9,330 nucleotides of DNA. It comes from Candidatus Aerophobota bacterium (GTDB taxonomy: Bacteria > Aerophobota > Aerophobia > Aerophobales > B3-G15). The DNA lies in the NCBI GenBank assembly GCA_030607715.1, contig JAUWJM010000058.1:1-9330 (forward strand), given 5' to 3'. A model generated the notes under the pieces. That model did not search any database. It was not told the origin of the DNA and saw only the letters and a program-made list of their open reading frames with translations. Below are positions 5,142 through 9,330 of the stretch, in pieces (position 1 is the stretch's first letter; each line of letters starts with the position of its first letter). Made by a program: the position numbers and the translations under genes.

Positions 5142-6119
5142 ATGAAAAAGCTATGTTGCATACTCGGCATAATATTGCTGGTTGCAGTGTGCGGATTTGC
5201 ACAAGCTCGTGAAAAGGTACTTCTTGTTTTCAGTTATCATCCTGAGTATTCCTGGGTGATAGAAGAGACAAAGGGTGTAGAAGACGTATTTAAAGGCAGA
5301 GGAATTAGAACAGAAAAATTTTATCTGGACACCAAAAGGAGAACCAGCACAGAGTGGAAGAAAAAGGTGGCAGAGGAGGCTGTGAGAAAAATTGAAGAAT
5401 TTGGACCCAACCTTGTCATTGTGTTTGACGACAATGCCTGTGAACTGGTGGCCAAAAGGTACATTGGTGCGTCTCTTCCCTTTGTTTTCTGTGGTGTGAA
5501 CGCTGAACCTGCGGACTATGGATTTCCCGCTGAGAATATAACCGGGGTGCTTGAAAGAGCGCTCGTTAAAGAATCAATTGAACTTCTCCAACGAATTGTG
5601 CCAGATGTTAAAAAGGCTGCAATAGTGACTGATAACAGTCCTACCGCCCAAGCATTTGTGACCAGAGTAAAACAGATGACGCTGCCCATTGAAATTTGCC
5701 AATTCTATGCTACAAATAATTTTGATCTCTGGAAAGCAAAAATAAGAGAACTCCAGACTAAGGTGGATGCAATTGGTCTGTTTACCTATCACACTATCAA
5801 GGAGAAGGATGGAGAAATGAGTTTACCACCTGAGACGATCATGGAATGGACACTCAAAAATAGTATGCTTCCTGAATTCACCTCTATAGATTTCGTTGTG
5901 AATGACGGAGCTTTGTGTGGAGTTATTAACCTATCTGGGTACGGGCAGGGCAAGGCTGCAGCTGAAATTGCCTTGATGATATTAGCTGGGGCACGTCCGG
6001 TAAATATTTCCATCAGGTGTCCTGACCAGGGGATTTCAGTTGTTAATGAAACAAGAGCCGAGCAACTCAATATAAAAATTCCAGAAGACGTGCGTAAAGA
6101 GGTACAGATAGTTTATTGA
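5142..6119 (+). CDS. ABC-transporter periplasmic substrate-binding protein (PF04392 type)
   Basis: 325 residues with a Sec signal peptide: MKK, a hydrophobic core (ILGIILLVAVCGFA) and an AQA cleavage site after residue 22. There is no proper lipobox. The mature part has the two-lobed Rossmann-like organisation of the ABC_sub_bind family: KVLLVFSYHPEYSW at the first strand, NLVIVFDDNACELV, SLPFVFCGVNAEP, VKKAAIVTDNS, and the late SGYGQGKAAAEIALMILAG helix followed by the NISI...VVNETRAEQL end. Some family members bind aromatic amino acids and others unknown ligands, so the ligand is not assigned. The start has an ideal AAGGAGGT 4 nt upstream. No permease or ATPase gene follows, so partners must be elsewhere or it acts as a sensor partner. 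Expression probably depends on the structured leader at 4890-5130. Confidence 0.87.
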   Translation: MKKLCCILGIILLVAVCGFAQAREKVLLVFSYHPEYSWVIEETKGVEDVFKGRGIRTEKFYLDTKRRTSTEWKKKVAEEAVRKIEEFGPNLVIVFDDNACELVAKRYIGASLPFVFCGVNAEPADYGFPAENITGVLERALVKESIELLQRIVPDVKKAAIVTDNSPTAQAFVTRVKQMTLPIEICQFYATNNFDLWKAKIRELQTKVDAIGLFTYHTIKEKDGEMSLPPETIMEWTLKNSMLPEFTSIDFVVNDGALCGVINLSGYGQGKAAAEIALMILAGARPVNISIRCPDQGISVVNETRAEQLNIKIPEDVRKEVQIVY

Positions 6120-6839
6120 TCAGGTTCTACCCAGAGGCATTATGCATAAAGGTTCCTCATCTTTTACCCTTAGAATGTCTTTTACTGCCTCATCTATAAA
6201 GGCACCAATACATACTGTACCCAGATTCAATGCTTCAGCTTGAAGATAAACATTCTGAACTATACATCCCATATCTATGTGAGCGTAACGGATACCTCGC
6301 TTACCATAACGTTTAGTAGTTCGAGGATAAAGAGCAGTAAAGATCAAACTTGCAGGTGCTCTGTTAATCATCTGTTGCTCTAAGGCAGCTTTGGTTAACT
6401 CTTCTCGTACATCTCCTTCAGCTATGAGGGTGAGTTTATGTCCCCACCACTCATAATAATAAACCCCTGAAGTGAGCCCTTTAACCTCTCCTACTATCAG
6501 GTAAGTTTGTATGGGATAGCAGGCTCCTGCAGAAGGAGCTGTTCGAGTGGCACCGGTTATTTCATCTACAGTAGAACCTGCTGCAGCCCAGAGAATCTGG
6601 GAAACCTCCTCAAGAGTTAAAATTTCTTCTTTGTATTCTCTTCTGCTTCTTCTCTGGAAGATAGCCTCTTCCAGAGAAAGTTTTCCTTTATGCCTGTTTA
6701 GAGGAAGTTTTATCTGCATTGATGTATCCTTATTTTTTAAAGAAGAATTAGAGTAAAGCTTCCCTTTCAAAAGGAAACCTGCTAAAACTGAACCAATTAT
6801 GATTGCAAGAAATATAAGATACAGGGCTCTCTTTTTCAT
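6120..6839 (-). CDS. Membrane-anchored SagB/nitroreductase-family flavoprotein
   Basis: 239 residues. Residues 5-24 form an uncleaved-looking signal anchor (basic MKKR, then a hydrophobic helix), followed by a short linker and a nitroreductase-fold domain. Features: LEEAIFQRRSRREY (57-69, FMN phosphate region), RTAPSAGACYPIQTY (99-113, typical of SagB-type proteins), VYYYEWWGHKL, HIDMGCIVQNVYLQAEALNLG (187-207) and the terminal MPLGRT. Family members bind FMN and carry out NAD(P)H-linked redox, including azoline oxidation by true SagB. No cyclodehydratase or peptide precursor is nearby, so azole synthesis is not supported. ATG at 6837-6839 is preferred over an upstream in-frame TTG, although its Shine-Dalgarno (AAAAGG) is modest. 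The membrane anchor implies action at the outer face of the membrane (inference). Confidence 0.87.
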   Translation of the reverse strand: MKKRALYLIFLAIIIGSVLAGFLLKGKLYSNSSLKNKDTSMQIKLPLNRHKGKLSLEEAIFQRRSRREYKEEILTLEEVSQILWAAAGSTVDEITGATRTAPSAGACYPIQTYLIVGEVKGLTSGVYYYEWWGHKLTLIAEGDVREELTKAALEQQMINRAPASLIFTALYPRTTKRYGKRGIRYAHIDMGCIVQNVYLQAEALNLGTVCIGAFIDEAVKDILRVKDEEPLCIMPLGRT

Positions 6840-6916
6840 AGATGAGACCTTTTCACAAAACAATTTTTCTGCAGAGTTTGAATTTATCCAGCTTTTTTAC
6901 TTGCCGGTTTAATTCA

Positions 6917-7210
6917 TCAGACCTGCACTTTGCGCAAAATATCCCAGTAGGCACCTCGTTGACCATTATTTATTGCATTTACAAGAAAGGTGTTCTGGTT
7001 ATAGTTGTAACTTTTACTTTTCCCCCTGTCTTCAGGAAAGAGAAATCTTTCATCCTCTCCCACTAACCTCTCAACATAAGAGAAGATCTCATCGCCCAAT
7101 TCAGAGCAAAGATAAAAAGTAGGGTCAAAAAAATCCTCACGGGAAACCTTTCCCTGAAGATGGGGATTTTCCTTTAAGAGCCCTTGCTTTAAGATACTAA
7201 ATCTGTTTAT
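6917..7210 (-). pseudogene. N-terminally truncated reading frame of unknown function
   Basis: A 97-codon open frame begins just after a stop at 7211-7213 and ends at TGA 6917-6919. There is no ATG or GTG; the only usual start is a TTG at 7097-7099 (leaving 60 residues), which would cut into well-formed sequence. The frame reads as genuine protein: LLKENPHLQGKVSREDFFDP, then EIFSYVERLVGEDERFLFPE, then a Tyr/Asn-rich YNYNQNTFLVNAINNGQRG and AYWDILRKVQV. I recognise no family. It lies 77 bp upstream of, and on the same strand as, the nitroreductase-like gene, and behind the promoter at 7254-7281. Most likely the 3' remnant of a gene whose 5' part was replaced by AT-rich repeat DNA. Confidence 0.45.
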
Positions 7211-7239
7211 TTATGTATTGCTATGAACAAGAAAAAAAT

Positions 7240-7309
7240 TTTAGTCCAGAAGTAATATATAAATTTTATATTTATTGTCAATTTTCTCAAGTTTAGATTC
7301 TGGACTAAA
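7240..7309. repeat. 12-bp perfect inverted repeat flanking a promoter
   Basis: TTTAGTCCAGAA (7240-7251) is perfectly complementary to TTCTGGACTAAA (7298-7309), with 46 bp of very AT-rich DNA between. The minus-strand promoter at 7254-7281 lies entirely inside: one arm covers the expected transcription start and the other lies about 50-60 bp upstream. This resembles a pair of operators for a looping regulator, or the terminal repeats of a 70-bp insertion. Confidence 0.55.
7254..7281 (-). promoter_or_regulatory. Promoter reading towards the truncated frame and flavoprotein gene
   Basis: On the minus strand: TTGACA (7276-7281), 16 bp, TATATT (7254-7259). It points at the 6917-7210 remnant and the nitroreductase-like gene beyond, and may be the latter's promoter, as no strong one is visible between them. 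Confidence 0.5.
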
Positions 7310-7323
7310 CCTGCCACCCATTC

Positions 7324-7346
7324 TGGTAAAAAGTTTACCACTTTTT
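7324..7346 (+). terminator. Possible weak intrinsic terminator
   Basis: TGGTAAA, loop AAG, TTTACCA (7324-7340) is a perfect 7-bp hairpin followed by C and five Ts (7342-7346). The stem is AT-rich, so termination would be weak. No gene is seen ending just before it on the plus strand. Confidence 0.35.
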
Positions 7347-7363
7347 AATAAATTTTCAAAATT

Positions 7364-7391
7364 TTGACAAAATACTAAAGAGAGCTACAAT
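7364..7391 (+). promoter_or_regulatory. Candidate plus-strand promoter
   Basis: TTGACA (7364-7369), 16 bp, TACAAT (7386-7391); a second TACAAT overlaps at 7391-7396. It would read through the dispersed repeat and the MITE into the remnant frame ending at 7699, and may be the surviving promoter of that lost gene. Confidence 0.4.
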
Positions 7392-7424
7392 ACAATTTAG
7401 ATAAGTATTCAGTTAACCCTGTGT

Positions 7425-7449
7425 CATTGCGAGCGAAGCGAAGCAATCT
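7425..7449. repeat. Dispersed CATTGCGAGCGAAG repeat, copy B
   Basis: CATTGCGAGCGAAGCGAAGC then AATCT; ATTGC (7426-7430) pairs with GCAAT (7443-7447). It is the same family as 3181-3204 in the opposite orientation. It sits 5 bp before the left end of the MITE, and the other copy also directly abuts a palindromic element. Confidence 0.7.
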
Positions 7450-7454
7450 TGAGT

Positions 7455-7577
7455 GTAATAGTTTAGTTTTTCAAAAAGGATTTTGGCAAATCCCTGCGGA
7501 TAGCCAACCTCGTCTTTATCCTTAAATGTAGTTCAGGCCTTTAGGCCTGATGAATTTAGGCAAACCTTACCTATTAC
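7455..7577. mobile_element. MITE-like element, copy 1 (internally deleted)
   Basis: A 123-bp unit starting GTAATAGTTTAG and ending CCTATTAC, so its ends are inverted. It is nearly identical to 8997-9155 over the first ~100 bases, including GGATTT-TGGC-AAATCC and the palindrome TCAGGCCTTTAGGCCTGA (7533-7550). It lacks about 37 bp that in copy 2 carry a 14-bp hairpin. Being hairpin-filled, non-coding and inverted at its ends fits a non-autonomous element; no transposase is present. No clear target duplication is visible. Confidence 0.7.
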
Positions 7578-7699
7578 TCGAAAAATATGGATACTGCATG
7601 GAATGTCAGGATTTTATGAAATGGGAGGAGATGCAGGGTTGGAGACCTGCCAGGGAAGATGAATATTTTGGCCTCACTCTGGATAAAAACTTTTTTTAA
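7550..7699 (+). pseudogene. Coding remnant fused to the end of MITE copy 1
   Basis: An open frame to TAA 7697-7699. Its first ATG (7550-7552) lies in the MITE and has no Shine-Dalgarno; from about 7578 onward the frame is in unique DNA and looks genuinely coding: EKYGYCMECQDFMKWEEM, then QGWRPAREDEYFGLTLDKNF. Three tryptophans?-like density is not quite reached (two Trp), but the CxxC pair and Glu/Met-rich run are not what AT-rich non-coding DNA gives. I do not recognise the family. Likely the 3' end of a gene whose 5' part was displaced by the repeat insertion. The palindrome ACTTTTTTTAAAAAAAGT follows directly (7689-7706). Confidence 0.4.
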
Positions 7700-7741
7700 A
7701 AAAAGTAACAGGTTTTTATAAATAGAATAATTTCCGATTGT

Positions 7742-7784
7742 CCTGTTAGAAAAGCTAAACTATTACGAAGAACTAATTTATTAC
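7742..7784 (-). repeat. Extra MITE ends in inverted orientation, tandemly duplicated
   Basis: On the minus strand 7742-7766 begins GTAATAGTTTAGCTTTTC and matches the left end of MITE copy 1 at 22 of 25 positions. Directly before it, 7767-7784 reads GTAATAAATTAGTTCTTC, a degenerate second copy of the same end. Together with 7455 this gives long inverted ends around a 312-bp segment (7455-7766) that includes copy 1 and the coding remnant. Confidence 0.55.
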
Positions 7785-7794
7785 GGCAGATGTA

Positions 7795-7871
7795 TGGCGG
7801 GGCCGACGGGACTCGAACCCGCGACCTCCAGATCGACAGTCTGGCATTCTAGCCAACTGAACTACGGCCCC
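7795..7871 (-). tRNA. tRNA-Asp (anticodon GUC), CCA encoded
   Basis: Full cloverleaf on the minus strand: acceptor GGGGCCG/CGGCCCC, D-arm GTTC/GAAT, anticodon stem CCAGA/TCTGG with loop CTGTCGA (anticodon GTC at plus positions 7835-7837), T-arm GCGGG-TTCGAGT-CCCGT, discriminator G and a genomically encoded CCA (7795-7797). It decodes Asp codons GAC and GAU. It lies 10 nt downstream of the tRNA-Val and is presumably processed from the same transcript. Confidence 0.97.
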
Positions 7872-7881
7872 ACACTTTTGA

Positions 7882-7955
7882 TAGACGGAACAAGACTTGA
7901 ACCTGTGACTTTCTGCCGCGTAAAGACAGTGCTCTCCCGACTGAGCTATCCACCC
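7882..7955 (-). tRNA. tRNA-Val (anticodon UAC), degenerate-looking
   Basis: Minus strand, 74 nt. D-arm GCTC/GAGC, anticodon stem CTGTC/GGCAG with loop TTTACGC (anticodon TAC at plus 7920-7922), T-arm ACAGG-TTCAAGT-CTTGT. The acceptor GGGTGGA pairs with TCCGTCT only by using three G-U pairs; the T stem and anticodon stem each have one more. The variable region has 6 bases, position 37 is G, position 38 is C, and the 3' tail reads ATCA, not ACCA. An intact version would plausibly end CCACCCACCA, so the differences are mostly C-to-T and A-to-G changes. It may still function with CCA added enzymatically, or be a decaying copy. Confidence 0.72.
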
Positions 7956-8011
7956 ATGGGCTGGAAATAATCTCCCAGGAAATTAATCTTCCCATTGTTT
8001 TTACTATATAT

Positions 8012-8039
8012 AGTATATATAATTTTTGATAAAAGTCAA
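8012..8039 (-). promoter_or_regulatory. Promoter of the tRNA-Val/tRNA-Asp unit
   Basis: On the minus strand: TTGACT (8034-8039), 16 bp, TATACT (8012-8017), about 55-60 bp upstream of the tRNA-Val 5' end. It sits between the tRNAs and the aldo/keto reductase stop. Confidence 0.65.
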
Positions 8040-8068
8040 TATTCCCGGCATTTTGCATCCCGGTTTTT

Positions 8069-8944
8069 TCATTTAAATTCCTTATCCAGCTTACGAATAT
8101 CTTCTGGTTTTAGTTTCCAGCCAACTGCACCCAGGTTTTCTTTAAGATGCCCTATGCTCGTTGATTTGGGTATAGTGATAATTTTCTTTTTGGAAATTAA
8201 CCAATTTATTGCGATCTGGGCCCGGGCTTTGTTGTATTTTTTAGCTAATTCATCTAAGATTTTAAAACCAGGCTTTGCTAACCTACCTTTTGCCAGTGGT
8301 CTGTAAGCAACAATCATAATATCGTTTTCTTGACAATAAGGAATTACCTTAGATTCCATATCACTAATATACTCGTTACCCTCATCTCTTACCAGGAGAC
8401 TGTATTCTATTTGATTAGCAACAATTTTGTTTTGACTACTATTCTGAGCCTGTTTCATCTGTTTGACCGAAAAATTGCTTACCCCAATAAATTTAATCAA
8501 CCCCTGCTCGTACAAGAAATTCAATGCTTTCATTGTTTTTTGTATAGGGATTTTGGGATTGGGTATATGAATCAAATATAAATCAATATACTCGGTTTTT
8601 AATCTTCGCAGACTCTTCTTTGCAGAAGCAATAACATCATCATATCTTAAATTCTCTGGCGAAACTTTGGTAGTAATGAAAAGGGTTTCTCTATTAAAAT
8701 CTTTAATTGCTTCTCCAACCAACTCTTCTGCATGTCCATCACCATACATTTCAGCAGTATCAATATGAGTCATTCCAAGCTTTATTGCAGTTTTAATTGC
8801 ATGAATGTTTTCCTTATCATAGGTAGTATCAGTCACCATTCCTCCCCCTATACTCCATGTTCCAAGTCCTAATACAGGTATCTTGGTATTATGAGTCAAA
8901 CTTTTAAATTCCATCTTAGTTTTTAGTTTTTCTGTGTTGTTCAT
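8069..8944 (-). CDS. Aldo/keto reductase
   Basis: 291 residues, a complete AKR TIM barrel using NADPH to reduce aldehydes or ketones in the cytoplasm. IPVLGLGTWSIGG (22-34) opens the barrel. The catalytic tetrad is present: Asp62 and Tyr67 in DTAEMYG, Lys93 in ITTKV, His126 in YLIHIPNP. GVSNFS is at 154-159 and the cofactor-phosphate loop IPKSTSIGHLKEN at 258-270. Sequence alone does not give the substrate; the pattern resembles the 2,5-diketo-gluconate-reductase-like and plant-type groups. ATG at 8942-8944 is chosen for its AAAGGTG Shine-Dalgarno 4 nt away; Met11 is an alternative nearer the conserved fold. MITE copy 2 begins 52 bp upstream, and no strong promoter is visible in between. Confidence 0.95.
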   Translation of the reverse strand: MNNTEKLKTKMEFKSLTHNTKIPVLGLGTWSIGGGMVTDTTYDKENIHAIKTAIKLGMTHIDTAEMYGDGHAEELVGEAIKDFNRETLFITTKVSPENLRYDDVIASAKKSLRRLKTEYIDLYLIHIPNPKIPIQKTMKALNFLYEQGLIKFIGVSNFSVKQMKQAQNSSQNKIVANQIEYSLLVRDEGNEYISDMESKVIPYCQENDIMIVAYRPLAKGRLAKPGFKILDELAKKYNKARAQIAINWLISKKKIITIPKSTSIGHLKENLGAVGWKLKPEDIRKLDKEFK

Positions 8945-8996
8945 ATTGCACCTTTTTTATTATTTAAAATTGGAATAGATCCTATGTTGTTTCAGG

Positions 8997-9155
8997 GTAA
9001 TAGTTTAGTTTTCAAAAAGGATTTTGGCAAATCCCTGCGGATAGCCAACCTCGTCTTTATCCCTCAAATGTAGTTCAGGCCTTTAGGCCTGATGAATTTA
9101 GGCAGACCTGAAGGTCTGCCTAAATTATTAGCTTTTAGGAAAACTTACCTATTAC
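8997..9155. mobile_element. MITE-like element, copy 2 (fuller copy)
   Basis: A 159-bp unit from GTAATAG to CTATTAC. The left end and the inverted right end agree at 15 of the first 17 positions. It contains GGATTT-TGGC-AAATCC, the palindrome TCAGGCCTTTAGGCCTGA (9075-9092), and a perfect 14-bp hairpin AATTTAGGCAGACC/GGTCTGCCTAAATT with a TGAA loop (9095-9126). It has no ORF. It lies between the permease gene end (9182) and the aldo/keto reductase, both on the minus strand, so it may be co-transcribed or separate the two units. Confidence 0.78.
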
Positions 9156-9181
9156 GGCCAAGTTTCAACTTTAATCAAAAA

Positions 9182-9330
9182 TTAACGTTCAGATGGAGCT
9201 ATAAACCCTTGAGTAAATTTCTTCTGAAAAACCAGGACAAGTATCACTGGCACGATTACAGATACAACTGACCCTGCTGCCATCACTCCAAATGAAGTTA
9301 TGTAAGAGCCCTTCAGCATCGCAAGTTGAG
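9182..9330 (-). CDS. Sugar ABC-transporter permease (MalG-type), C-terminal part
   Basis: The last 48 codons of a minus-strand gene running off the window, ending with TAA at 9182-9184. The visible protein starts QLAMLKGSYITSFGVMAAGS, followed by a hydrophobic transmembrane helix VVSVIVPVILVLVF and the closing QKKFTQGFIAPSER. This is the normal end of carbohydrate-uptake family inner-membrane permeases: the AAGS-VVS-P helix, then (F)QK-F-xQG at the cytoplasmic or external end. The EAA-loop region lies outside the window. The substrate is unknown. Confidence 0.82.
   Translation of the reverse strand, partial: QLAMLKGSYITSFGVMAAGSVVSVIVPVILVLVFQKKFTQGFIAPSER

Noticed and set aside
6120..6839. 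Azole-modified peptide (SagB) biosynthesis cluster
   Set aside because: Only the dehydrogenase-like fold is present; no cyclodehydratase, precursor peptide or exporter is in the window.

Overview
The window is AT-rich bacterial DNA with a gene-sparse, repeat-laden layout. It reads like an uncultured anaerobic or deep-branching lineage: DivIVA sits next to ProC, promoters are near the sigma70 consensus, and several families of small dispersed palindromic repeats occur between genes. No gene fixes the phylum, so the lineage is inference. Most genes lie on the minus strand; the clearest plus-strand gene is a periplasmic binding protein.

Layout. 1-219: 3' end of an unrecognised plus-strand gene. 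378-584 (-): cold-shock protein behind a near-perfect extended -10 promoter. 703-2054 (-): proC and divIVA, overlapping by 4 bases, with a hairpin in the proC leader. 2180-2920: very AT-rich DNA with no convincing gene. 2921-3204: a small palindrome-bounded element holding a broken reading frame, followed by a common dispersed repeat. 3313-3578: a 34-bp-period triple repeat running into a short ribbon-helix-helix gene too small for ordinary ORF cut-offs. 3798-4217 (-): YjbQ/UPF0047 protein. 4300-5141: a complex control region with a gene fragment, a cloverleaf-like palindromic repeat, a small ORF with a good Shine-Dalgarno, a perfect TTGACA-17-TATAAT promoter, an intrinsic terminator and a 10-bp long-range helix. 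It leads into 5142-6119 (+), a PF04392-type ABC substrate-binding protein. 6120-6839 (-): membrane-anchored SagB/nitroreductase-like flavoprotein whose stop codon abuts that of the binding protein. 6917-7210 (-): N-terminally truncated reading frame behind a promoter flanked by a 12-bp inverted repeat. 7364-7784: repeats, a MITE-like element and another coding remnant. 7795-7955 (-): tRNA-Asp and a degenerate-looking tRNA-Val with a shared promoter. 8069-8944 (-): aldo/keto reductase. 8997-9155: a fuller second copy of the MITE. 9182-9330 (-): C-terminus of a sugar ABC-transporter permease.

How it fits together. The genes are mostly single housekeeping or metabolic units (proline synthesis, pole/septum organisation, RNA chaperone, tRNA supply, redox enzymes, solute uptake) and not one pathway. 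The strongest candidates for undescribed biology are the structured leader at 4694-5141 and the hairpin-rich MITE family with GTAATAG ends (7455-7577, 8997-9155, extra ends at 7742-7784). Next come the TTCATAC repeats next to the ribbon-helix-helix gene and the decaying tRNA-Val. All structures were paired by eye; no folding or database search was run.
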